Shown here: in pieces, positions 47,561 to 59,221 of the stretch
Layout: every line of letters starts with the position of its first letter
Numbering within the stretch: the stretch's first letter is position 1
Source of the DNA: Neolentinus lepideus HHB14362 ss-1
Lineage: Eukaryota; Basidiomycota; Agaricomycetes; Gloeophyllales; Gloeophyllaceae
Direction of reading: 5' to 3'
DNA: 64,000 nucleotides
Assembly (NCBI GenBank): GCA_001632425.1
Contig: KV425566.1
Span: 434,001 to 498,000, forward strand
Translations under genes and position numbers: made by a program
Notes under the pieces: generated by a model
What the model saw: only the letters and a program-made list of their open reading frames with translations
What the model was told of the DNA's origin: nothing
Databases searched by the model: none

Positions 47561-48972
47561 AGGCCATTCAAGGGTATCAATTTCCTTGCCTTCTTATTCA
47601 ATAGGATAGCCATTGCAGTAGATGCTAATGTCGGAGTGAAAGATAATACGGGACAGGTGGTCTATGGGTGTTGGATGATTGGCGAAGATGAGATGATGTT
47701 GTTAAAGTTGATAATAACTCGTAACCATTGAATTAATTGGATAATCGTACGGTGTTAGTCCTATTGGAGGCGTGGACAGTGAACGGCGCTCGCTATTCGA
47801 AAAGTACTTGAAAACCAGTATCAGGCGAGCATAGAGTGAATCGTGTACAGTAGCGCGTGCCGCCGGTACGGAAGCAGTTCCAACTATCGCCAGCCAATCT
47901 TGTTACCAGCAAGTCAGCTGTAGACGCTAATACGACATGACTGAGCATAAGAGGAGCGGTTGGCCGCCGGTCGGGCCCGTCCCTTTCGCGATCCACAGTG
48001 TGGAGCGCATTCAAAACTTGAAAGCGGAAGAACGGATGCAGATTTTATTTGGGCGTGACCGTCGAATGCGATATCGCACAGCAGCCGAACCCCAGCGCTA
48101 ATGAACCCAATTGAACACGTTTGAGAATATCAGCAGGGATGTCCTGGCAGGAAAGGAGAACTTGGAGTTCGCGCGGCAGGGTGTGAAGGAAAAGAGGAGG
48201 ACCGAGAGCAAATGGTCACGAGGCCGTCACGTGGCAAGACGCGTCTCTTGTTCTGCCCAACCTTAACCGTGGGGCGCGGCTTGGCTAAAGGTTAATGTTC
48301 ATCTATTTGTGGCCAAGATGAGTAAGACGAAGGTGCATCCGTGTTCCAGGGATATCCAGATGTAACATTACAGATGTGGCCCCAAACTGGGCTGCCACGA
48401 AAACCCTGCATGAACTTAAAGTCTCCTGAGATGGACTCGGTACACGTGCATAATAATGCTTTTGCAGTCTCCATAAAAACAAGACCTAAGCCTTTCTTGT
48501 CAAGAGCAGTCTGTATTCTGACCAAACCCTCCATCTACGTCAACAGCAAGCGGGGATCGCACTTGAGATCGCATTTAACCTTAAACAACGATCTCGGCGC
48601 GGAGATGGACTTCCGATCGACATTTGCTGCCAATCGACTACTCAACACACAAGAATGCCGCCGGCTGCCCGCTTCACTCATGCACACTATTTATTAAATG
48701 CAGAACATACGCGATGTTCCAAAAAAAACATAGCCGCAGCTACCCAGGCATACCACCTACCGCTGAGAACTGGCCTACCGTTGGAAACCAGCCTGCCACA
48801 CACGGACGTCTCACAGCACGATCCAGCCACCCAGGCCACATCCCAACGCTGCTGTCATCGACATACCCTGTCAGCCGCCCGAAACAATCCATAAAGTCCT
48901 GTCAAATTCCCGAGCTCGGCCCACTGCCCCCCACTCGGAGCCATCTTCCCACCCTTCACATACGCTTTCGCA
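47561..48972. other. intergenic region before the Zn2Cys6 gene
   Basis: 1.4 kb without a supported gene. The last 250 nt become C-rich and T-poor, the same composition as the gene that follows, so they are probably its 5' UTR and promoter. The small frame at 48292-48534 (-) has no motif. Confidence 0.5.
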
Positions 48973-50737
48973 ATGGAGAAGCAGCCTTCCGCCGCCACGC
49001 AGGACCCGATTCCGGGCACGTTCTCCTCCAAGCACATCCACCCCATTCCCGCCCACCCCCACCAAGCCTTCTACAACCCCTACACCGTCTATAACCCCTT
49101 TTACATGCCCCTCGCCTACGCCCCACCCCCTCATGCACCAAGTCCCGTCCCCTACACCAACCTCGCCATCCCCCCAAACCCCACATACCACCACCTCCTC
49201 CCCTACCTCGACTCCCTTATCTCCCAAAGGCGCGCTTCGAACCCCCACCCGCACCTGGCGCCCACTTCAGCAGCTAACCTAGCATCGGGGCTGAGACCGG
49301 AGAACTTTGTGAACGTCGATGCGGACGCCAGTTTTTTCTGCAGGACGCCGAGCCCGGCGAACAGACAGCGCACGGCACAGGCGTGTCTCAAGTGCCGCGA
49401 GAGGAAGACAAAGGTGTGTGCTTACCCGCTTTTGTCTCCCACATTCCTTGACAAAAGGTGGACGACAGTGCACAGGCGCGAGCCCCTGCGCGCGCTGCAC
49501 CGCCCGCGGGCTCGTCTGCACGTATGTCACGCCCAAGGACAAAGATCGAGCCACCGCCCGCAACCGCGCCGAGCTTCGTGACGACCCTCAGCAACTGCCC
49601 CAGGCTGAGCCTCCTGCTCCATATATTCCGCGCCTTCAGCCTCCCCCTCCACATATTCCTCACCTTGAGTCTCGCACTCCACACTTCGCGCACCCGCACC
49701 CACACCCGCCGATCGCCGTGCAAGCCCCCACCCCGGTCATGTTCAGCCAAGACATGTTCGCCCGCCCACCGCGGCAGTTCCTCAGCGTCCCCGCATCCGT
49801 GCCGATGCTGAGAGGCTGGGAGGAGAACAGTAGCAGCGAGAGCGACGCGGGAAGTTGGTAAGCATCTCATCCTCCCTTCCTCACCCAAACCAACACGAAC
49901 CTGACCGTGATATTTTACAGCCCGTCCTCCGCGTCCTCCTCGCGCTTCTCCATCTCCTCCACCGGCTCCTCCGACTCTTCTATGCCCCCGACGCCCGCCG
50001 ACGAGCCCGCCCCGCTCCCCTTCGCGCCATACCCGCACCCATCTTCGCTCGAGCTCTCGCCGCTCACGATGCTGGACAAGCCCCTGCCCACACCCGGTTT
50101 CCCGCCCCCTGCTCTCCCGCCCCTCACCCTCCCGCCTCTGATCCACCCGCAGCCGCAGCTCGCGCCGATCCGCGCCCCGCCGGTGCTCCTGACACCGCCA
50201 GTACAAGCGAGTGGAAAGGGAGAGGAGGGGGAGAGCGAGGCCCCACGGACGTTCCGCACGAACGAGGAGTACTACCGCTTCCTCCTCGAGAGCGTCGCGC
50301 CACACATCCCCGGGCTCGCGCTCGCGCCCCTCGACGCGCCCTCGCCCGCGCCCTCCTCGCCCGAGGTGCCCCTATCCGCGCAGTCGCAGCAGAGGGAGCG
50401 GGACGAGGAGGCGGAGGAGGAGGTGGACAGCGACGCGAGCATGGTCACCGTCGACCTCGCCTCGGACCAGGAGGAGCGGGACAGGGACGTGAGCATGGCG
50501 AGTATATCTACGGCGTCGCTGCCGCTGGTGGGAGGGGACGCGACCCCGCGCCCGAAGAGCTCGTTGCACCTCCTTTTGAATCCGTCTGCGTCGTGTGTGG
50601 GCTTTAACGGGAGCAGGGAGGGGGGCGGAGGCGGAAGCGGGGCGGTGACGCCGAGCGGGTCCGCGCTCCTTGCGGAGTACCTGACCGAGGACGCGCTGAA
50701 TGCGAGTGCGAGCGGGATGGAGGTTGCTGACCAGTAG
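48973..50737 (+). CDS. Zn2Cys6 fungal transcription factor
   Basis: The binuclear zinc cluster is complete once spliced: ACLKCRERKTK plus CTGASPCARCTARGLVC gives C-x2-C-x6-C-x5-C-x2-C-x6-C. An intron (49414-49470) falls exactly between TK and the third Cys. The start at 48973 (MEKQPSAATQDPIPG) precedes about 135 residues rich in Pro, His and Tyr. After the cluster the protein is low-complexity, rich in Pro, Ser, Ala and Glu, with one short ordered-looking block FRTNEEYYRFLLESVAPHIP and a second intron near 49857-49919. No fungal_trans middle-homology domain is seen. The product is about 545 residues. The gene is much richer in GC than its neighbours, with strong C preference at third positions. 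This also leaves long antisense frames open. Targets unknown. Confidence 0.88.
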
Positions 50738-51074
50738 TGGTGTCCGTTTATTCTCATTCTCGTGTACGTGACTTGGTTTATGGTTTCGCTTTCGCTTTCG
50801 GATGCAGTGTTCGCTTATTATTTCGTTCGCGGACTTGCCTAGGTGTTGTATCTGTTGCACAAGTATCAAAGATCAGGATGTATTTGTAGAGGACAGCGCA
50901 TGTAGCCCTAGTTATTCATGCTATGGATCGCTTTTCGCGTATACTCCCATACGGATTATAGGTCACTGACGTATGCAATGAGGATGCGGGTTCTCAGAAG
51001 ATTATCCATGTCAGTCGCAATACAATCTACAGGGTAGTAAAATATACAGTACAGTCGGCATTAGGGAGTATAAC

Positions 51075-53028
51075 TCAATCACGATCCTCTGCCCTGTCTA
51101 GCTGCTGCCGTTTCCGGGAGCTGCCACTGCAACCAGGAGGTCAATATTAATTAGGTAAAAGCAAGGCAGAGAGATCACTCACACTTCAGTATCCAACCCC
51201 CTCTTCCTCCCGCTCTTCGCCTCATCCAAGAACTTATCCAGCCCGAACACATCCGTCGTATCCTTCTCAAACTGCACGGGGCCTTCCCTCGCCTCCTGCT
51301 CCGCCGCGCCCTCAAACCGTCCCCTCCCGAGCCCAAATCGATCATTATCCAGCGCCTTCGAAATTCCTTCCTCCGTCCCGCCCCCAAACGATTCTTCATT
51401 CCCCTCCTCGATATTCCCCCGCGCCTTGTAAATCGCAGCCGCCGCCGACGACCCGTGGAACAATGGGCGGTCATATAAATTGTACGCCTCGTCGTCCGCG
51501 AAAGAGCCAGCCAGGCTCTCCTGGTTGAACAGCCGCGAGTCGACCATGCTCTCCTTCGACGCCGTCGGCTTCGCGAGCCCGAGCGCGATCTTCTCGGAGA
51601 TGTCCCGGTTCTGCACGCGCGCGAGGTGCTTAGCGCGCTGCTCCGCGCCCATGTTGTTCATGCGAAGCTCGCGCTCTCGCTCCCGCCGCTTCTCCTGGCG
51701 CATCTGATCGCGCAGGCGTGCCGTCTCCTCGTCCCCGCTATCCTCGCGCTCGCCCTCGGACGCGCTCCCGCTGTCGCTGCCGTAGTCGGCGAGGCCGGAT
51801 TTCATGGCGGCTTGAGTTTGGGCCGTGGGTGCGGATGGACGGGGCGCGATGCCACTGCGCTCCTCGCGGGCGCGTTGCGCGAGCAGGCGGAGGTTCTCCT
51901 CCTTTTGCTCTTTCTCCTTCTGGGCCAGCTTTTGTTGCATGAGGGCACGTTGACGGACTTCTTCGCGAGCATGTCGGTCCGCGATGTAGAGAGATTCAGA
52001 GAGTTTGGCAAAGTTATCGTTGATATGTACCTAGAAACGAGGACAATCATTAGCTTGATCTGAGACAGCAAAACCCAGAACTCACATCCTGGAGACCACG
52101 ACCGTCTGCTGCCAGACGCTTGTCGAGAGGAATGGTGTAACCCTTGTTGTTCTTCCAGTTAGAGATACAAGGCGGGATCATCCACTCCTTTTGTTCCTGC
52201 GCTGTGGCCTTTCTGGGTGGACTTCTGAGTACAGGCGGGGGTGGACTCGGCGGCCCCCTCGGGATCTTCTTGTGCTTGAACCGAGGCGGCTCCAGCGGGT
52301 CCTCTACCACCTCCGACATCTTGATAATCCGCTGCTTTAACCCGTTAGCTCCACTCTGCTGCCCCGGTGTGTATCTAATGAAGCTCGTCTTGCCCTGCAT
52401 GTCTGGAACGTTTTTCGGCTGGGCGGCCTTGATCTTGCCATTGACGAGCTTCTCGAGAGCGGCGCGCGTCTTGTCTGTCGTGCTCTGGACCTCCTCCTCC
52501 GATGGTCGCTCCATTTCACGTTCCGCGTCTTCGAGGTCTTTGCGATAGGCAATGGGAATGAGGTCTTTGAACTGCGACTGTACGCGTTTGCCGTCTCGCT
52601 GGCCTTGCTGCACGAGAGCGTCGTAGCGGACATTGCCTTCAGCGTCGACTTGAAGAGCTAGTGTGTTACCAGCTGCGGTCTGGAAACGGCTGTGAGCATC
52701 GGCTAGTGCACAGTGTATCATGGCACGCACCTTTTTCCTGCCCAATTCCAGCGGATACTGAGCAACATGACACTCGGGATAAGCACCACCGTCGCCTACT
52801 CGTTAGGTTAGCCATATATCAATCAATGGAATGGGTAACCTGACCGAAATCCTCCTGACTCTTCGGCTTCCAGCCCTTCCTCTGTCCATACGGCGGAATG
52901 ACTGTCCGAGTGGAGATCAATGATGTTGACTGCATTTGCGGTCGGGAAGATCCAACTTGAAAGTCATCCTCGTCTTCGACGGTGGGCGCGTGTAATGGAG
53001 CAGGCAAAACAGAAGCTAAGGCAGCCAT
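51075..53028 (-). CDS. PRP45: SNW1/SKIP/Prp45 spliceosome factor
   Basis: SNW/SKIP protein, part of the NineTeen-related complex in the catalytic spliceosome and also a transcription co-regulator. The start MAALASVLPAPLHAPTVEDE is followed by VIPPYGQRKGWKPKSQEDFG, then DGGAYPECHVAQYPLELGRK. The SNW core includes IPPCISNWKNNKGYTIPLDK, RLAADGRGLQDVHINDNFAK, LSESLYIADRHAREEVRQRA and LMQQKLAQKEKE. The C-terminal half is charged, with the end FLDEAKSGRKRGLDTEVGSS and RKRQQLDRAEDRD. That last piece needs a 3' intron: reading through would stop at 51179, but splicing gtgagt to the AG before TGGCAGC restores the conserved RKRxxLDRAEDRD ending, so I extend the gene to 51075. About 580 residues. It is head to head with Cwf19. 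Confidence 0.93.
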
Positions 53029-53341
53029 GGTATAGAAGACGCAAACGGTACTTGTGATAGTAGGAGATGGAGGCAGTGTTTGTCCCATTGTTTGTCCGAC
53101 CTCTGGTTACGTAAGCAAGGACCTGATGGAATTAGCCGGAGCCACACTCTTCGGCCCAGCATGACCATGAAGGTATACTTAGGTTCTTCCATGGCTTGAA
53201 GCATACCCCCTCTTATCCATGGAAATTGGAGATTTGTAGCTGTTTAATTATCTCCAAAATTCGTCCTGTCCTGGATACATCGACTTACTGACGGTGGCAC
53301 GATGACATGAACCGAAGGTCTCGGCTATTGCCGATCCTTCT
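53029..53341. promoter_or_regulatory. divergent promoter between PRP45 and CWF19
   Basis: The start codons of the two splicing genes lie 313 nt apart on opposite strands with nothing between. The shared region is a natural candidate for joint control of both genes. No single factor site is obvious by eye. Confidence 0.6.
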
Positions 53342-56068
53342 ATGGCGTCAATACCAACCACTACCGGCCCAGTCAAGGTGTAAGTCGTTTGCTTTCAACG
53401 CGTGCTTGAAGTAAGGACTAATGCAGTCAATTATGTAGACTTACCGTTGGGCCAGCAGTAGGAGCCATCAGTGAACTCTTCACAAAAATTAAGTCCATCA
53501 ACGATAAACATGGCCCATTCGACCTTGCCATTTGTACTGGAGACTTCTTTGGCCCTCCGAGAAGTGAAGAACCAAAGGTAGACGTGAACCTGGAGGATGA
53601 TGTTGACAAGTTGCTCGATGGGAAATTGGAAGGTGCGTTTCATTCTCGAGGAAGACATATGTGTACCGAACCGCTGCGCGGGTGACTGTAGCTCCATTGG
53701 AATGCCTGGTTATGCAAGGTGAATACGCGTTACCGCAGCGTGTCATTGAGAAGATACAGAAGGCTGGCGGAGCGTTGTCGAAGAATGTGTTCGTTCTACG
53801 TGTGTAATCTGTTTGTCGGCGGATGGATGAGAGCTAATGTACGGCCACTAGAAAAGTACAGTGTCATGACTACGGCACAAGGACTACGAATAGCCTGTCT
53901 TGGGGGGACGTATGATGCGATGCAGTATGCCTCAGACCTTCCGCAGGTGAGACCCATCTCTAGATTTGACCAGACGGCAATCCCGATCATAACATAATTC
54001 AGGACTTCACATGCCCGTATTTCACCAAAATTACAGTGGATAAGCTTCTTTCAAATACCAACACAAGCTCATCCAAAACTCAAAACTACAGCTCCCTAGG
54101 AGCGATCAAGAACTCCCAACTTATCGATATCTTCCTCACCAACATCTGGCCTTCCTCCATCACCCACTCCTCCGCCGCCCCTCTCCCCTCTCCCGAACTT
54201 TCGTCAATCGGCGCACCTCCACTAGACGAGATCGTTCGCACGACCAAGCCCAAGTACATCTTCTCCTCCGGCGGGGGCAAGCCACCCAAGTTCTGGGAGC
54301 GAGAGCCGTTCACGTGGGAGGCAGAAGAAGGGCGGAGTACGCGGTTCATCAGCTTGGGTGCGTTTGGAGGTGAAGCTGTCAACGGGAAGAAGCAGAGGGT
54401 AAGTTAATCGCTTTCTCCGTCTTATAAGCGATATGTTCAAGTTAGCATTACGCAGTGGTTTTACGCGTTCTCCATTGCCCCGCCATCTTTGGACGCACCC
54501 CCGCCTGCGAGACCCACAAATGCGACCGCGAACCCATTCGCTAATGCTAGGCCTCCGAAACGGTCGATAGATGACGCCGAGCCGGAAAATTTTATCTGGG
54601 GCAATGTAAACCAACCGGGTAAAAAGCAGCGACACAGTGAGTAAATTGGAGATATGAGCTAGCTGGTACGCATCCTGATATCTGAGAAGATGCAGCGGGA
54701 GAAAAGAAGCCGCGTCCTGGCTACAAGTGTCGAAAATGTGAATCTACAGAGGTACGTATACTGTCCACATCCCTCAGGTCTCGCCGGAGCTGAAGAGTAT
54801 TTAGCATTACATTCAAGACTGCCCGGAACGGGACAAACCCCCAGAAGGCTATATCTGTAAACGATGCAACGAGGTACAGCCTAACCTACAACAGTACCTC
54901 ATCGTACATCTGACAATTCCGCATTCATATGTCTCTAGCCTGGCCACTACATTCGCGACTGTCCCACGAAGAACGATGTGGGCGACACCGGAGGCAAAAA
55001 GCCACGCAACGGATACGTCTGTCGGGCGTGTGCGAGTACGGAGCATTACATCGAAGACTGTCCTGTGGCGAAGGCGGGTCCGAAGGAGGTTGGGCGCAGA
55101 GGGAAGAGGGGGCGGGCGACGGAGATTGGACGTAAGTTCCATTGTTCTTACTGGATGGGATTTCCAGAGTGCTGATAGGACTTGGTAGCGGACGAATGCT
55201 GGTTCTGCCTGGCAAATCCTAACATTGCGTGAGCATCCCCTTAGTCAATTAGTATCGAGAGTGTTGCGCTCATGGTGGTTGGCTTGGCAGAAAACATCTC
55301 ATCGTGTCCATCGGCAATGAATGCTATGTCACGTTGCCCAAAGGGCAGATAATCCCCACTCACACAGGGAAGAGTTATAACGATGTGCCCACCATCCCTG
55401 GAGGAGGCCATGTTCTGATCATTCCCATTGCCCATTACCCTACTCTGAGTTCCATCTCAAAGGAGCTACGCGGGCCTGTGCTCCTGGAGATCGAGAAGTG
55501 CGTTTATTCTCATTTGCCGTGTCCTCATACTGATTGCGACACCATTGGTACAGGTACAAGCTAGCCCTGCGAACACTATATGCACAGCACGGAGCCGGGG
55601 CTGTCTTCGTCGAAGTTGCACGGCTGAGCGCGAAGGGCGGGCACGCGCACATCCAAGTTGTTCCCGTATCCACGAATTTGCAGGATCGCGTCGAGGAAGC
55701 GTTCACGCGGGAAGGCAAGGCACATAAGATCGAGTTTGAGAGCAATCCAGAAGGGGCGTTAAAGTCGATTTCCGAAGATCATAATAAGAGTTATTTCAGG
55801 GTGGATCTGCCGGATGGACGGACGATGGTGCACTTGATCCCGGACAATCTTCCTTTTAGCATTCAGTTCGGAAGGTGCGTGGCATATTCCGAGACTAGCT
55901 GGTCCAACGTCTAATAATACGACTTTAAACAACAGGGAGGTGCTTGTGAATTTGATGAGCATCCCTGAGCGTTACGACTGGAAGGCCTGCATGCAATCTG
56001 ATGATGAGGACAAAGCGGACGCTGAGGCTTTCAAAACTGCTTTTGCGGAATTCGATCCGACGCTCTGA
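53342..56068 (+). CDS. CWF19: Cwf19/Drn1 lariat-debranching-associated protein with zinc knuckles
   Basis: Cwf19-like protein, linked to Dbr1 and intron-lariat turnover. Start MASIPTTTGPVKV splices to LTVGPAVGAISELFTKIKSI, then NDKHGPFDLAICTGDFFG, a metallophosphatase-like N-terminal domain. GLRIACLGGTYDA and PKYIFSSGGGKPPKFWEREP follow. Three CCHC zinc knuckles come next: CRKCESTEHYIQDCP, CKRCNEPGHYIRDCP and CRACASTEHYIEDCP. The CwfJ C-terminal domain 1 has CWFCLANPNIAKHLIVSIG and HVLIIPIAHYPT, plus GGHAHIQVVPVS, a HIT-like HxHxQ motif. CwfJ domain 2 ends with FRVDLPDGRTMVHLIP and SIPERYDWKACM. Knuckles between the two conserved parts are usual in filamentous fungi. About 700 residues with around ten introns. 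The stop is TGA at 56066-56068. Confidence 0.92.
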
Positions 56069-56245
56069 GGCTGTTAACGAACATTTGTCATGTACAATGG
56101 ACCTGTATTCGTTTATTCTCGTGTAGTAACTAACTAGTGTATATCGCTACGTGGTTCGTCGATGGGCTCCATCGTCTTTTAAGTAATGTGACATCCCGTT
56201 GTTAGTGTTATCTGTGTCGCACCAGACTGGCACACGCAAATGTTC

Positions 56246-58579
56246 TTATATAGCGTGGCTTCCAGTAGCAAATCCGTCATGACTCTTCTTATAGTTGTGG
56301 CCGAAGTTCCTCGTCCCCTCTTTTCTGACCCTCCGCAGGATCCTCTCCATGGCATCAAGACCTATATGCAATATTAGGACTTTCGACAACACATGACAGC
56401 GAAGGGAACATACCCTTATCAAGAGTCTCAAGTGGAGGACCAAAGGATAGACGGACGAAGTGGTGGCAAGGCGAGTCGAAGAGGTTGCGACGATGCGATG
56501 GATTTATATCGAAGAAAATACCCGGGATGACAATCGTCTTCTCCTTGAGTAGCTCTTCGAAGAACGTCTATGAAAGGATGAATACCAATCAGTGTTGTTC
56601 TGATATTAAGGCTAGTTCAAGACTATCAGCATACCAAGCCGTTGTTCAGAGGGATAGGGAGGTGCTCGAGGTTCAGCCAGATGTAGAAGGTGCTCGAGGG
56701 CGGAATAGAAACGTGTAGACCCAGCTTGTCCAGCCTGTGGAGGACATGATCACGCTTCATCTTGAAGTGCGTCTGCAGAGCGAGCTGTTCCGATATTGTT
56801 ACACTACTGTCAGGGCAAAGGAAAGGACAAGACGTACCTTTTCTTGCTGGACGCGAGCAGGATCCAAGAGAGGAAGGGCTGCCAGCTGGAGCCTGCATGT
56901 GGGCGTTAAGAAGCACATCATCCGCCATGTGTAAATCACGCTCACGGGTGATTCGCACCACCATCCAAGAATGAACCAGACTGAGACAGTGCGGTAACCA
57001 AGTTCTTGGGACCGATGACCCAGCATACACGCCAGCCAGGAAGACGCCAGTTCTATCGCACAACAGTCAATCCAGTCGCGTCATTCAGCCTGGAGAATAT
57101 CGCACCTTCGTGAGACCATCAATAATGATCACAGAGTCCTTGTTTACATCGTCAATATAAGCAGCGGACGATATTGATTTGCCCAGCTCGTTCTCGTCCT
57201 CTGGATAGATATACCAGGAATAGAACTTCAAATACCTCATCAGTCATATGGATTGATGCAAGACTATTTTAGTGATCACCTCGTCGAGCACTAACGTAGT
57301 GCTACTTTCTTTACTGATAGATACAAGTTCCTTCAATTCTTCTCCCCTGTCAAACATGTTGAGAATCGAAACGAGTGATATTAACAGGATGGCTTACTGA
57401 ATGACTTGGCCGGTGGGGTTTCGCGGGTTAGACGCGATTAGGACTGCAAGACCCTGAGACTTGATGTCTTTCTGTACCGGCAATATGTTATGAATATCCG
57501 GCTGCACATGTTTCCCATGGATCGCACCTTGACTTGCTTAATGTCGAGTTGGTATTGATTCTACACATTCTGTTGTAAGACCCTATGTTCCCAAAGGATG
57601 AAGGTTACATGCCTCTTCCTCCAATCTACGTACGACTAGAATTAGTCTGCAGAACATGATTCATGTGGCTTGCACTCACGCAGTAGGTACCGGAACGAGT
57701 CGTCTAAATGCGGACAAGACCTGATCATATGCAGTATAATCCGGAACTTGGTACGACTATATAGCTGCATCAGTATGGTTCCACAGCCTCCATTTGCATA
57801 TAAATGGGCTTACACAGTATACGTCGCCAATGACAGATGCCACGCGAGACAGACCCGTTCTTCCACCGGGCACAATGCACACGTTTTCGTATGTATACTG
57901 GCTTGGCTTTCCCTGACGATAGGTGTGATTGTAGAGGTTTGCCACTGCTTCACGAAGAGCTCTGGTGCCAGTAGTGGGAGCGTACTCGAGCGCGTCGATT
58001 GGGATGTCGACGTGCATTGGCCGTTCAGGGCCGTTGGGGAGAGGTCCAGTCTCCGGGGCGCCCTGACCAAGGTTGGCCCACTCGTGTGAGCTGGCTACCA
58101 GACAACGCGAGCATCAGATCCCCGATGGCAGTTGTGATATGATGAACGTACAATAGCTGAAACCGTTGGCCATGGCACGGTCCGAGCAATAAATGACACC
58201 GGTACTTCCTGGATGAACAATGCCAGGGATAGTCTCTTCTTCCTGTTGAGCGCAGCTAAGAGCTTAGGTACATTGAATCAGAATTGATCACTTACGGGGT
58301 TCACTGTCTGGGGTAGGGTCCCCTTGACCTGGTGGCCTCCAGCTTCACGCAGCAGCTATAAGTGAATGATTTGAGCTCCAATACTTCCCCCTTCGTATAA
58401 ATCGTTTGGCATACCTTATGCGCTTCTGAATCCTTCTCATGTTTAAAATTCCTAATCACATGGTCTACCTATTCACGTTGGTTAGTGTGATTATATATAT
58501 TGCCTGTACCACTTACCACGTCCCTGAAATGCAAGGGAGTGCCAGTGCGGGAGGGGAACTGGCTGTTAGGCTGGGACAT
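56246..58579 (-). CDS. fold-type I PLP-dependent aminotransferase
   Basis: Class I/II aminotransferase. The spliced N-terminus reads MSQPNSQFPSRTGTPLHFRD, then WANLGQGAPETGPLPNGPER and PIDALEYAPTTGTRALREAV. Core motifs are VCIVPGGRTGLSRVASVIGD, LAVLIASNPRNPTGQVIQ (substrate Asn), VLDEFYSWYIYP (Asp and Tyr of the PLP site) and IIIDGLTKNWRLPGWRVCWV, with the Schiff-base Lys in LTKNWR. HHFVRLSFGPP carries the carboxylate-binding Arg. The aminotransferase family is certain. The donor and acceptor are not: it could be an aspartate/aromatic/kynurenine-type enzyme, but no decisive residue is visible. There is no targeting signal, so a cytosolic location is likely. Over ten introns are needed, some flanking exons of about 15-35 nt near 57540-57640. 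The length is about 500 residues; stop at 56246-56248. Confidence 0.85.
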
Positions 58580-59221
58580 GGCAGCTAGTCGCTAAGATGT
58601 AGGACAACTGCGCAGGACTGCCTGTTAAATATACTCTCGCTGGAACTCTCACTCCCGAGAGTCGTGTATCTGATGTCAGTACTATCCTTAGCTCAATCAA
58701 CCACGTGCGGAGGTGATCTCATGAAGATCTGTTTTTAGCGCGGAATATGCCGCATTCAATATTTTGACCGTGCGAGAGGTTGTGCTGTCCGTAGCTCAGA
58801 AATCATAGGATGGCTGCAAAATACAAAGCTGACAGTGCTGAGAGGGTGACCTCTTGACAGAGCATGAGGAGGTGCCAGAACGCCGTGGAGAAACAGCTTA
58901 GAAACAGCAGAGCGAGACAGCCGGCACGAGGCGTACCATTACGTCCGAGTAATTACAACCACAGACCGGCCGTAGATATGCCCGTAGAGCAAGCAACGGC
59001 CCTCTACGTACGAGTGAAGTCGCTTTGTGTAGCAATCGATCTCGAAGATGTCCGAAAGTGACTTCGGCACAGTCGGACGGACCATGTACAACCTCACGGT
59101 AAAACGAGTTCCAAACAAGGATTATTCTCCTTCAAGTTGCACTGGATACACTACCTGCACAGCTCGGCTTCATATAAGTGCAGCAGCCTTTGAACCATAG
59201 ATCCTTCAACGTACAAGAGTC
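58580..59221. promoter_or_regulatory. divergent region between aminotransferase and arginase
   Basis: 642 nt between divergent starts of two nitrogen-metabolism genes. A TATA-like word (catataa, 59171-59177) lies about 50 nt before the arginase ATG. A CACGTG box occurs at 58702-58707. The frame at 58864-59061 (+) has no motif. Confidence 0.45.

Noticed and set aside
49388..50305. 305-codon minus-strand open frame
   Set aside because: Antisense of the GC-rich Zn2Cys6 gene; low stop density follows from composition, and the protein text is Arg/Gly-rich without domains.
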